From Bacillus sp. HSf4 (GTDB taxonomy: Bacteria > Bacillota > Bacilli > Bacillales > Bacillaceae), in assembly GCF_029537375.1 (NCBI RefSeq), contig NZ_CP120679.1, forward strand, positions 1,600,001-1,664,000: 64,000 bases of DNA. Direction: 5' to 3'. The notes under the pieces are model-generated. The model did no database searches. It was not told the DNA's origin and was given only the letters and a program-made list of their open reading frames with translations. Below are positions 16,701-25,135 of this stretch, in pieces (position 1 is the first letter of the stretch; each line of letters starts with the position of its first letter). A program made the position numbers and the translations under genes.

Positions 16701-18509
16701 ATGGAACAGGAAGCCAAAAAACAAACATTGATGAACCGGTTTTTTTACACCTCAGACCAAATCATTGAAAAGCCGTTTAACTGGGCGCAAATGTGGCGGC
16801 TGCTCAAATATTTAAAGCCGTATCGGAAAAATTTGCTGCCGCTGTCCTTTTTAACGGTGATCATCGGTGCGGCCATCCGGCTGACGGTGCCGATATTGAT
16901 CGGGGTGTATGCGCTTGATCAAGCCATCGCGGGAAAAGATATGAACCTTTTGGTCACATTAATCATCGTGATCAGCATCATGTATTTGGCAAATTACATT
17001 GCGAACGTCTTGAGGATCCGCTGGATGAACAAGCTTGGACAGCATGTGATCTACGATTTAAGGCAGCATTTGTTTACGCATGTCCAGCGCCTGTCACACC
17101 GGTTTTTTGACGAACGTTCGGCGGGTTCGATTCTCGTCCGCATTATGAATGATATCAATTCTCTGCAGGAGCTGTTTACGAGCGGAGTCATCAATTTGCT
17201 GATGGATATCCTTTTGCTTTTGGGGATTATTGTGATTCTGTTTTCGCTCAGCCCGGAATTGACCATCGCGATCATGGTCACATTGCCTGTCATGTTCTTT
17301 ATTTCTACCAATCTTCGAAGAAAAATCCGCCGTTCATGGCAAAAAGTCCGTCTGAAGCAGTCGAAACTGAACTCCCATTTGAATGAAAGCATTCAGGGCA
17401 TAAGGGTGACGCAAGCGTTTACCCAGGAAAAAGAAAACATGATGTATTTTGCAGGTGTCAATGGCGAGAACTATGAAGCGTGGAAAGAAGCGACGAAAAA
17501 AAATGCGACATTTCGTCCGCTGGTGGAAATGACAAACGCTGTCGGCACAGCCATTTTAATATGGTACGGCTCTACATTGATCATCAATGAGACGATCACG
17601 ATCGGTGTTTTTGTATCCTTCGCTTTTTACCTCGGGATGTTTTGGGAGCCGATTTCAAGGCTTGGCCAGGTCTATAATCAGCTCCTGATGGGGATGGCTT
17701 CATCTGAACGAATCTTTGAATTTCTTGATGAAAAGCCGGTTGTTGCCGATAAAGAAAATGCGGTCAACATCAAAGAATTAAAAGGCCGGATTGAATTTGA
17801 CGAGGTTGAATTTTCTTACGACGGGAAGCGGAAAGCGCTCAACAAGGTTTCGTTTGAGGTTCCGGCGGGGACATCGCTTGCGCTTGTCGGACATACGGGA
17901 TCCGGCAAGACGACGATTGCGAGCCTGATCAGCCGCTTTTATGACGCGACAGGCGGAACGGTGAAAGTCGACGGAATTCCGATTACCGATATCTCGCTTG
18001 CCGATCTCCGTTCGCAAATCAGCATCGTCCTTCAGGATACATTTATTTTCTCAGGAACGATTTTGGAAAATATCCGCTTCGGGCGCCCGAACGCAACAGA
18101 TGAAGAAGTCGTCGCAGCGGCTAAAGCCGTCGGTGCCGATTCTTTCATTTCAGCGCTCCCGAACGGCTATGCCACAGAGGTGGAGGAGCGCGGCAACATT
18201 TTATCAGCGGGGGAACGCCAGCTGATTTCGTTTGCAAGGGCGCTGTTGGCTGATCCGCGCATTCTGATCCTTGACGAAGCAACGGCAAGCATTGACACGG
18301 AGACGGAAGTCAAGATTCAGACTGCGCTTAAAACACTGCTTCACGGCCGCACGGCCATTATGATCGCCCACAGACTTTCGACGATTAGGGATGCCGATCA
18401 AATCATCGTCTTGGATCACGGCAAAAAGATGGAGGAAGGCAGTCATGTGCAGCTAATGGAGAAGCGCGGGATCTATTACGGCTTGATCAAGAAGCAGTCA
18501 AGCCGCTGA
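16701..18509 (+). CDS. yknV: ABC exporter half-transporter YknV
   Basis: A 602-aa partner of YknU with the same six-helix plus ATPase architecture. It has Walker A GHTGSGKTT and a complete Walker B with catalytic Glu (ILILDEATASID), but a degenerate signature, LSAGERQ in place of LSGGQ. Together with the Asp variant in YknU this gives one canonical and one degenerate ATP site, the hallmark of heterodimeric exporters such as BmrCD. The N-terminal 35 residues before the first helix are cytosolic. Substrate unknown. Confidence 0.92.
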   Translation: MEQEAKKQTLMNRFFYTSDQIIEKPFNWAQMWRLLKYLKPYRKNLLPLSFLTVIIGAAIRLTVPILIGVYALDQAIAGKDMNLLVTLIIVISIMYLANYIANVLRIRWMNKLGQHVIYDLRQHLFTHVQRLSHRFFDERSAGSILVRIMNDINSLQELFTSGVINLLMDILLLLGIIVILFSLSPELTIAIMVTLPVMFFISTNLRRKIRRSWQKVRLKQSKLNSHLNESIQGIRVTQAFTQEKENMMYFAGVNGENYEAWKEATKKNATFRPLVEMTNAVGTAILIWYGSTLIINETITIGVFVSFAFYLGMFWEPISRLGQVYNQLLMGMASSERIFEFLDEKPVVADKENAVNIKELKGRIEFDEVEFSYDGKRKALNKVSFEVPAGTSLALVGHTGSGKTTIASLISRFYDATGGTVKVDGIPITDISLADLRSQISIVLQDTFIFSGTILENIRFGRPNATDEEVVAAAKAVGADSFISALPNGYATEVEERGNILSAGERQLISFARALLADPRILILDEATASIDTETEVKIQTALKTLLHGRTAIMIAHRLSTIRDADQIIVLDHGKKMEEGSHVQLMEKRGIYYGLIKKQSSR

Positions 18510-18539
18510 TGAAAGCCGGATCATATTCGTGTAAGAAAA

Positions 18540-18566
18540 TGAAACCTTTTATCTGAACGAATCGTA
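18540..18566 (+). promoter_or_regulatory. sigma-W promoter of yknWXYZ
   Basis: TGAAAC (18540-18545), 17-nt spacer, CGTA (18563-18566), matching the sigma-W consensus. The yknWXYZ operon is a known sigma-W target in B. subtilis (cell-envelope stress, SdpC toxin protection). About 38 nt upstream of the yknW start. Confidence 0.88.
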
Positions 18567-18603
18567 TTGACAACCAGAACATATATTGGAGGTTTTTTAA
18601 ACA

Positions 18604-19281
18604 ATGGAAACAAATTTAGAAAAACATGCAGTCACAAAACCCTCTATATTTGGGGTGATGACAAGTCCAGGCGTGCAGTTTGAAAGAATCAGAGAAAAGC
18701 CCTCTATATGGGGGCCGCTGTTTTTGGTGCTCGTTTTAACTGTGATCGGCGCTGTATTAACGGCGTTTGGAATCAATTATGACGCCGTATTGAAAGAGAC
18801 AGGATTACAGTCCGCTGACGAACTGCAAATCGCCAAGTCGCTTGCCATCGGATTGGCGATATTTGGCACAATTATTTTTGTGCTCGCGACGATTTTTATT
18901 GCACCGCTGATTTATTGGCTCTGTGTGAAAATATCCGGCGGGGAAACGACATATCCAAAAATGCTGTCGATGACCCTGTTCATGACATTCATTTCAAGCA
19001 TCGGCACGCTGATCAACGGAATTTTCGTGTATGCTACCCATTCGTCCACAGCGTATAATGTGACATCGCTTGCGAGCCTGATTCCGGCTGATCAGCCTCT
19101 TGTCAATGTATTGAATCTTTTTGAGGTTTTCTCCATTTGGAGTTATGTTCTTTTAGCCATCGGTCTTGAAAAGGCGGGCGGGATTTCTAAAAAAGCGGCA
19201 TGGATCAGCACGGCTGTCTTATTCGGCATTGTGCTGTTGTTCTCGTTTTTATCCGGATTGTTAGGTGCGGCAGGTGCGTAA
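18604..19281 (+). CDS. yknW: Yip1-domain membrane protein YknW
   Basis: A 225-aa membrane protein with about five hydrophobic helices (roughly 35-58, 82-112, 122-147, 165-190, 198-222) and a cytosolic N-terminus containing MTSPGVQFERIREKPSIWGP, the Yip1-domain entry motif. In B. subtilis YknW is needed for YknXYZ assembly, which protects against the SdpC cannibalism toxin. TTGGAGG lies upstream of the ATG at 18604. A diverged duplicate is found after yknZ. Confidence 0.92.
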   Translation: METNLEKHAVTKPSIFGVMTSPGVQFERIREKPSIWGPLFLVLVLTVIGAVLTAFGINYDAVLKETGLQSADELQIAKSLAIGLAIFGTIIFVLATIFIAPLIYWLCVKISGGETTYPKMLSMTLFMTFISSIGTLINGIFVYATHSSTAYNVTSLASLIPADQPLVNVLNLFEVFSIWSYVLLAIGLEKAGGISKKAAWISTAVLFGIVLLFSFLSGLLGAAGA

Positions 19282-19285
19282 CAAC

Positions 19286-20440
19286 ATGAAAAAAATATGG
19301 ATCGGAATTGGCATTGTCCTCATTATCGTTCTTTTTATCGGAATCAACTTGTACCGGTCCGCTGCTCAAACAGGAGGCAGCGCAATCACCGATGTGAAAG
19401 TCGGAAAACTGGAAGAAAAGGAAATAGCGGCAACCGTTATGGTTCCCGGAAAGCTAAAATTCAAAAACGAGCAATCTGTCTATTATGAATCAGAAAAAGG
19501 CGAGCTTGATAAGGTGGAAGTAAAACCGGGCGATAAAGTGAAAAAAGGGACGGTTTTACTCACCTATGCGAATGAACAGTTAAAGCTTGAACAAGAGAAA
19601 AATGAACTGGCTTCAGAAGCAAACCGCTTAAAAATCGAGCAAATCAGCGACAAGAAAAAGGCGTTAAACAACAAGGAAAAAGAGCTTCAGAAAGAACTTG
19701 GAGAACAAAAAGCACGCGAGCAAATTGAATCCGAGCGGTCTGAGCTTGACATGGAGGAAAAAACGGCGCAACTCGAACTCAAGCAATCGCTGCTTGAGGA
19801 AAAATCGCTTGAACATCAACTGGATCGTCTCGAAGTGAAAAGCGATATTGAAGGCACTGTCATTTCAGTCGACCAAAAAGCGGCATCTGCCAAATCCGAT
19901 ATTCAGGAACCGGTCATACATATTGGCATACATATTGGCGATACGGATCATCTCATCGTTGAAGGGATGCTGTCTGAATACGATACGTTGAAGGTGAAAA
20001 AAGGTCAAAAAGTAACATTGACATCAGACGTGATACAGGATTTAACATGGAAAGGCACCGTTTCATCGGTCGGGCTTGTCCCTGACCAGCAAGCCGAAAC
20101 AGCAGCGGCGGCTGCTTCAACCGCGGAGCAGGCCGTGCAGTATCCGCTCGAAGTCAAAATTGCCGGCAAGCTTCCACAGGGCAAGCCGGGATTCAAGCTG
20201 ATCATGGACATTGAAACAGATAAGAGAAAAGCAAAGACACTGCCGCAGAAAGCCGTAAAAAAAGACGGCGACCAGTATTATGTCTATACAATAAGAGACG
20301 GCAAGGCAAACCGGGTTGATGTAAAGATCGGCGAAACGGCGGATGATCAGATGGAAATCAAGGAAGGCCTCTCAGGCGATGACCAGGTGATTTTAAATCC
20401 TTCAGACGATATAACCGACGGAACGGATGTGAAAGCTTAA
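19286..20440 (+). CDS. yknX: membrane fusion protein YknX
   Basis: A 384-aa periplasmic-adaptor-type (HlyD/MacA-like) protein. It has one N-terminal membrane anchor (residues about 3-24), a lipoyl-like half-motif around EVKPGDKVKKGTVLL, a long charged coiled coil (about 95-185), then beta-barrel domains. It works with YknY and YknZ as a MacAB-like exporter. The ATG at 19286 is chosen with AGGTG upstream; a GTG at 19265 would lie inside yknW. The stop abuts the yknY start. Confidence 0.92.
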   Translation: MKKIWIGIGIVLIIVLFIGINLYRSAAQTGGSAITDVKVGKLEEKEIAATVMVPGKLKFKNEQSVYYESEKGELDKVEVKPGDKVKKGTVLLTYANEQLKLEQEKNELASEANRLKIEQISDKKKALNNKEKELQKELGEQKAREQIESERSELDMEEKTAQLELKQSLLEEKSLEHQLDRLEVKSDIEGTVISVDQKAASAKSDIQEPVIHIGIHIGDTDHLIVEGMLSEYDTLKVKKGQKVTLTSDVIQDLTWKGTVSSVGLVPDQQAETAAAAASTAEQAVQYPLEVKIAGKLPQGKPGFKLIMDIETDKRKAKTLPQKAVKKDGDQYYVYTIRDGKANRVDVKIGETADDQMEIKEGLSGDDQVILNPSDDITDGTDVKA

Positions 20441-21130
20441 ATGATTCAGCTTTCCAAAGTGAAAAAAAGCTATCAGATCGGAAAAGAGACATTTGATGTC
20501 CTTCATTCCATTGATGTTGTGATTGAACGCGGCGAGTACCTGTCCATTATGGGGCCGTCCGGTTCCGGAAAATCAACGCTCATGAACATCATCGGCTGCC
20601 TTGACCGCCCGTCATCAGGCATCTATAAACTGGACGGCGAGGATGTTTCTTCATACAAAGATAAGGAGCTGGCGGCGGTCGGAAATCAATCGATCGGCTT
20701 TGTGTTTCAACAGTTTCAGCTTTTGCCGAGACTGAACGCGAAAAAGAATGTCGAGCTTCCGATGATTTATGCAGGCATCGGCAAAAAAGAGCGGCAAGAA
20801 CGGGCCGAACGGGCTTTGGAAAAGGTCGGGCTGAAAGACCGAATGCTGCATATGCCCAGCGAGCTTTCCGGCGGGCAAAAACAGCGGGTCGCCATCGCCC
20901 GCGCGATTGTCAATGAACCAAAGCTGATTTTGGCTGATGAACCAACCGGAGCATTAGATACGAAAACGAGCATTTCGATCATGGAGCAATTTTCCGAATT
21001 AAACGCTGAAGGGACAACCGTTCTGCTGGTCACTCATGAACCGGAAATTGCCGATTATACGAATCGAGTCATTATGGTGCGTGACGGTGAGATCGTTGCT
21101 TCTGAAAGGCAAAGGAGTGTGGGGGAATGA
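20441..21130 (+). CDS. yknY: ABC transporter ATPase YknY
   Basis: A 229-aa MacB/LolD-type ATPase. Walker A is GPSGSGKST (near residues 39-47), signature LSGGQKQR and Walker [13 protein letters not shown]; all are intact. It energises the YknZ permease. It begins at the nucleotide after the yknX stop and overlaps yknZ by 4 bp (ATGA), so it is translationally coupled. Confidence 0.95.
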   Translation: MIQLSKVKKSYQIGKETFDVLHSIDVVIERGEYLSIMGPSGSGKSTLMNIIGCLDRPSSGIYKLDGEDVSSYKDKELAAVGNQSIGFVFQQFQLLPRLNAKKNVELPMIYAGIGKKERQERAERALEKVGLKDRMLHMPSELSGGQKQRVAIARAIVNEPKLILADEPTGALDTKTSISIMEQFSELNAEGTTVLLVTHEPEIADYTNRVIMVRDGEIVASERQRSVGE

Positions 21131-22320
21131 GCCTGTTGGAAAATCTGCGGATGGCTCTCAGCTCTGTTTTAGCCCATAAAATGCGGTCGATCTTAACGAT
21201 GCTCGGCATCATCATCGGCGTCGGCTCAGTCATTGTCGTCGTGGCGGTAGGACAAGGCGGGGAGCAGATGCTCAAGCAGTCCATCAGCGGTCCCGGCAAT
21301 ACAGTCGAATTATTTTACTCTCCGAGTGAAGAAGAGCTTGCCAAAAATCCCAACGCCTATGAAGAAGCGAACTTTACCGAAGCTGATATTAACAGTTTGA
21401 AAGAAATCGAAGGTGTGAAGCAGGTCGTCGCTTCGACAACGGAAAATATGACGGCCCGGTACCGAAAAGAGGAAACCGATTCATCAATTATCGGCATCAA
21501 CAGCGGCTATATGAGTGTCAATTCATTACATATAAAAGAAGGCAGAGGCTTCACTGAAAATGATTTTCTGTCCGGAAAAAGAGCGGGGGTCATTTCCGAA
21601 AAATTCTCTGAAGAGCTATTTGACAAAAAATCACCGCTCGGCCAAGTTGTATGGATCAACGGACAGCCGGTCGAAGTCATCGGCATCCTCGAAAAAGAAA
21701 CCGGTCTGCTTTCACTTGAGCAAAGTGAAATGTATCTGCCATTTACGATGATGAGATCGTCTTTTGGCAGCAGCAACTACAGCACGGTCTCCCTTCAGGT
21801 TGAATCGGCCGATGATATGAAGGCGGTAGGGCAAGAGGCTGCTCAACTGATGAATGATCATCATGACACCGAAGATTCTTATCAGGTGATGAACATGGAG
21901 GAAATTGCAAAAGGCATCGGCCAAGTCACAACGATTATGACGATGATCATCGGTTCCATTGCCGGCATTTCTCTATTGGTCGGCGGAATCGGCGTCATGA
22001 ATATCATGCTTGTCTCTGTGACCGAACGCACAAGAGAAATCGGGATCAGAAAATCGCTGGGGGCTACGCGGGGGCAGATTTTATTGCAATTTTTAATTGA
22101 GTCCGTCGTTTTGACACTGATTGGCGGTCTTATCGGAATCGGGCTCGGGTACGGCGGAGCATCGCTTGTGTCTGTCATAGCCGGGTGGCCGTCGCTTGTA
22201 TCCTGGCAGGTTGTCATTGGCGGGGTCTTATTCAGTATGGTGATCGGAGTCATTTTCGGCATGCTTCCGGCCAACAAAGCGGCCCGCTTGGATCCGATCG
22301 ATGCATTGCGCTATGAATAG
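21127..22320 (+). CDS. yknZ: MacB-type permease YknZ
   Basis: A 397-aa FtsX/MacB-family permease: one N-terminal helix (about residues 20-42), a large extracytoplasmic MacB_PCD domain (about 45-270), then three C-terminal helices with the conserved GGIGVMNIMLVSVTERTREI segment. It functions with YknX and YknY. The start overlaps yknY by 4 bp. A terminator follows about 70 nt downstream. Confidence 0.94.
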   Translation: MSLLENLRMALSSVLAHKMRSILTMLGIIIGVGSVIVVVAVGQGGEQMLKQSISGPGNTVELFYSPSEEELAKNPNAYEEANFTEADINSLKEIEGVKQVVASTTENMTARYRKEETDSSIIGINSGYMSVNSLHIKEGRGFTENDFLSGKRAGVISEKFSEELFDKKSPLGQVVWINGQPVEVIGILEKETGLLSLEQSEMYLPFTMMRSSFGSSNYSTVSLQVESADDMKAVGQEAAQLMNDHHDTEDSYQVMNMEEIAKGIGQVTTIMTMIIGSIAGISLLVGGIGVMNIMLVSVTERTREIGIRKSLGATRGQILLQFLIESVVLTLIGGLIGIGLGYGGASLVSVIAGWPSLVSWQVVIGGVLFSMVIGVIFGMLPANKAARLDPIDALRYE

Positions 22321-22387
22321 ATTTGTCATTTGCAAAAATGTTTGGCTGGGATGCTGTGAACCCAAGGTCATGTGGTGGTTTCAATCT

Positions 22388-22416
22388 AAAGACCGATTTG
22401 ATATCGGTCTTTTTTA
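22388..22416 (+). terminator. intrinsic terminator of yknWXYZ
   Basis: Ten-bp stem AAAGACCGAT/ATCGGTCTTT with a 5-nt loop and a T tract. Confidence 0.9.
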
Positions 22417-22528
22417 TTTACTTCCTTTCCAGTTTGGTAAAAATTTAAGCTAATTTTAATCAATCTTAAGTATGCGAAATGGTAAACTTGATATTGTGTA
22501 ATTTTGAAAAAATGGAGGAATTTAAAAA

Positions 22529-23176
22529 GTGGAAGCAAATGTAGAAACAGTACAGAAACAAAAAAAGCCGTCACTGCTCGGCATCATCATAAGCCCTGTC
22601 CGGCAGTTTGAGAGGATGAGAGAAAGACCAGCCATTTGGCTGGCGCTGATCATTTCGCTGGCATTATCAGCCTTTTCTGTTTACTTGAGCTATTGGAAAC
22701 TGAATGAGGAGTTGCTTTTTGAATTTAATCCTGGAATGTTGGCTGCTCGCGATATTTTTCGATCGATTATCTTCTATGTCCTCAGCGGATTGGTATTGTG
22801 GCTGATCGCCAAAATTGGCGGCGGAAAAACCAATTTTGCCTGCATGGTCTCATTGTCTGTATTTGGTACGTTTGTCGTCGTTATCAGAGATGTCATCATC
22901 AGTTTGATTTACTATTTTACAAATTCAGATATCGCGTTTTCGTTCTCATCCCTTGATGGATACATTCCGGCAGAGGAGCCGTTATCGAGTGTCCTGGCGT
23001 TGTTTGACATCTTTACAATCTGGGCGTTTGTATTGGTTGCTATCGGACTGCAAAAAGCAGCCGGCGCTTCAAAACGGGCGGCATGGATCGGCGTTTCTGT
23101 TTTATTTGTAGTATTTCTTTTGTTCTCTTATCTATTAGGCCTGTTTTTTTTATTTTTACAAAACCTTCCGAACTAA
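22529..23176 (+). CDS. second Yip1-domain protein, YknW paralogue
   Basis: A 215-aa membrane protein with the same layout as YknW: N-terminal ISPVRQFERMRERPAIWLAL (YknW: TSPGVQFERIREKPSIWGPL), about five helices, an IPAEEPLSSVLALFDIFTIWAF loop (YknW: IPADQPLVNVLNLFEVFSIWSY), and a C-terminal GLQKAAGASKRAAWIG segment. It is therefore a duplicate of yknW. The GTG at 22529 follows GGAGGA. It is separated from yknZ by a strong terminator, so it has its own transcription; no clear promoter was found. Not present after yknZ in B. subtilis as I recall the locus. Confidence 0.85.
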   Translation: MEANVETVQKQKKPSLLGIIISPVRQFERMRERPAIWLALIISLALSAFSVYLSYWKLNEELLFEFNPGMLAARDIFRSIIFYVLSGLVLWLIAKIGGGKTNFACMVSLSVFGTFVVVIRDVIISLIYYFTNSDIAFSFSSLDGYIPAEEPLSSVLALFDIFTIWAFVLVAIGLQKAAGASKRAAWIGVSVLFVVFLLFSYLLGLFFLFLQNLPN

Positions 23177-23191
23177 GCGGAACAGATATGA

Positions 23192-23228
23192 AAAACCTCA
23201 TGCATCTGAGCATGGGGTTTTATTTTTT
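23192..23228 (+). terminator. terminator of the yknW paralogue
   Basis: Stem AAAACCTCATGC/GCATGGGGTTTT with one G-T pair, then TATTTTTT. Confidence 0.85.
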
Positions 23229-23382
23229 GGTTCGAATGAATATTCATCGAATAGATAATAATAATGTCACATATTTTTGCGGATTTTTATCGTTTATACA
23301 GTTTACAAATGATACATATCACGTTAAGATGTTGAAATGTGAAAGATTTTGATGGTTATTGAATGAATTTGAAAGATTTTTG

Positions 23383-23411
23383 TTGAGTTTTGTCGAAAAA
23401 GCGTTTACAAT
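23383..23411 (+). promoter_or_regulatory. sigma-A promoter of fruRKA
   Basis: TTGAGT (23383-23388), exact 17-nt spacer, TACAAT (23406-23411). A GCGTTTACA stretch overlapping the -10 resembles the right half of a CcpA cre site; the left half is poor. Autoregulation by FruR is expected but no operator could be assigned. Confidence 0.75.
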
Positions 23412-23458
23412 GAAATTGTAAGTTGAATGAAGGCGTTTTCAAAAAAAGGGGTGATAAT

Positions 23459-24214
23459 GTGTTGACTCCTGAACGGCATCAGCTGATCATCGACGAAATC
23501 GAAAAGCATGATGTCGTGAAAATCCAGTACTTAATGAATTTAACAAATGCCTCAGAGTCAACGATCAGAAGAGATTTGTCGACGCTCGAAGCCCGCGGAT
23601 ATTTAAAGCGCGTTCATGGAGGAGCATCAAAGCTGTCCGACATTCGAATGGAGCCGGACATGCTTGAAAAATCATCCAAAAACCTTCATGAAAAAAGAAA
23701 AATCGCCCAGGAAGCTGCCTCTCTGCTTAAAGAAGGCGATTGCATTTTCCTTGATGCCGGAACGACTACTTTGCAAATGATCGATTTTATCGATCAAGAG
23801 AAGGATATCATCGTAGTTACGAACGGAGTTATGCACATTGAGGCATTAATGAAAAAAGGGATTCCATTTTATTTATTGGGCGGATATGTGAAGCATAAAA
23901 CCGGGGCGATCGTGGGAGGCTCCGCCTTATCGGCCATCAGCCAGTACCGGTTTGACAAAAGCTTTATCGGTGTGAACGGGATTCATACAGAAGCGGGATT
24001 TACAACCCCCGATCCCGAAGAAGCGCTCTTGAAAACAAAGGCTGTCAAACAGGCAAAAAAAGCTTTTGCACTCGCTGATGCTTCCAAATTCGGAGAGATG
24101 TCTTTTTCTGCCTTTGCAAGTTTAGACGAAGCAACTATCATTACAGCAGGATCTGCAAAACATTCATTTGATAACTATCAAGAAAAAACTGTCGTAAAGG
24201 TAGTGAAAACATGA
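23459..24214 (+). CDS. fruR: fructose operon repressor FruR
   Basis: A 251-aa DeoR-family repressor. The N-terminal helix-turn-helix reads NASESTIRRDLSTLEARGYLKRVHGGA (start of the motif near residue 27), and the C-terminal DeoRC sugar-phosphate sensor includes LDAGTTTLQ. It is expected to respond to fructose 1-phosphate. The GTG at 23459 gives MLTPERHQLI and the same length as B. subtilis FruR; AAGGGGTG lies just upstream. It overlaps fruK by 4 bp. Confidence 0.93.
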   Translation: MLTPERHQLIIDEIEKHDVVKIQYLMNLTNASESTIRRDLSTLEARGYLKRVHGGASKLSDIRMEPDMLEKSSKNLHEKRKIAQEAASLLKEGDCIFLDAGTTTLQMIDFIDQEKDIIVVTNGVMHIEALMKKGIPFYLLGGYVKHKTGAIVGGSALSAISQYRFDKSFIGVNGIHTEAGFTTPDPEEALLKTKAVKQAKKAFALADASKFGEMSFSAFASLDEATIITAGSAKHSFDNYQEKTVVKVVKT

Positions 24215-25122
24215 TATACACTGTAACACTCAACCCATCGGTCGACTACATCGTTCACGTAGAAGAATTTACTTTAGGCGGGTTAAATCGTTCAGCTTAT
24301 GACACGAAATACCCTGGAGGCAAAGGAATCAATGTCTCGCGGGTGCTGAACAGACACCATGTGCCTTCTAAAGTTCTCGGTTTTATCGGCGGTTTTACAG
24401 GGGGTTACATCAAATCTTTCTTGGAAGAAGAAAAACTTGAGACGGCCTTTAATGAAGTAAACGGGGATACCCGAATCAATGTCAAATTAAAGACCGGTGA
24501 TGAAACGGAAATCAACGGACAAGGCCCTGTCATCAGTGAAGACGATTTCGCGGCGTTTTTAGCCCGATTTTCCGCGATGAAAGAAGGAGATATCGTCGTA
24601 TTGGCAGGCAGCATCCCGGCTTCAATGCCTCAGGACACCTATGAAAAAATTGCCGAAGCGTGCAGCCGGCAACATGTCCGTGTCGTCCTTGATATTTCAG
24701 GCGAGGCCCTCTTGAAAGCGGCTCAAATGCGCCCGCTTTTAATGAAGCCGAACCATCACGAGCTGGGAGAAATGTTCCAAACGACGATTACCACTCCAGA
24801 GGAAGCGGTGCCATACGGCAAAAAACTGATTGAACAAGGAGCGGAAAACGCGATCGTTTCAATGGCGGGCGAAGGCGCTCTCTTATTCACAAAAGACGGC
24901 GTATATCATGCGAATGTCCCTAAAGGAAAGCTCGTCAATTCTGTCGGAGCAGGGGATTCGGTGGTTGCCGGTTTTCTCGCAGGCATTGAAAAACAGCTCG
25001 ACATCAAAGAAGCTTTTCGCTTAGGCGTTGCCTCAGGAAGTGCGACAGCTTTTTCTGAGGAGCTCGGAACAGAAGAGCTGGTTCACAAACTTCTTCCGGA
25101 AGTTCAAGTCAAAGCGATATAA
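24211..25122 (+). CDS. fruK: 1-phosphofructokinase FruK
   Basis: A 303-aa PfkB-family kinase that phosphorylates fructose 1-phosphate to fructose 1,6-bisphosphate. PfkB signatures are present: YPGGKGINVSRVL near residues 36-48, and the catalytic VNSVGAGDSVVAGFLAG near 245-261, containing the active Asp. It overlaps fruR (ATGA) and lies 13 nt before fruA. Confidence 0.95.
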   Translation: MIYTVTLNPSVDYIVHVEEFTLGGLNRSAYDTKYPGGKGINVSRVLNRHHVPSKVLGFIGGFTGGYIKSFLEEEKLETAFNEVNGDTRINVKLKTGDETEINGQGPVISEDDFAAFLARFSAMKEGDIVVLAGSIPASMPQDTYEKIAEACSRQHVRVVLDISGEALLKAAQMRPLLMKPNHHELGEMFQTTITTPEEAVPYGKKLIEQGAENAIVSMAGEGALLFTKDGVYHANVPKGKLVNSVGAGDSVVAGFLAGIEKQLDIKEAFRLGVASGSATAFSEELGTEELVHKLLPEVQVKAI

Positions 25123-25135
25123 AGGAGGAAAGGTT

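Noticed and set aside
23389..23411. CcpA cre site over the fruR promoter.
   Set aside because: Only the right half (GCGTTTACA) fits; the left half is poor. Mentioned as weak within the promoter entry.
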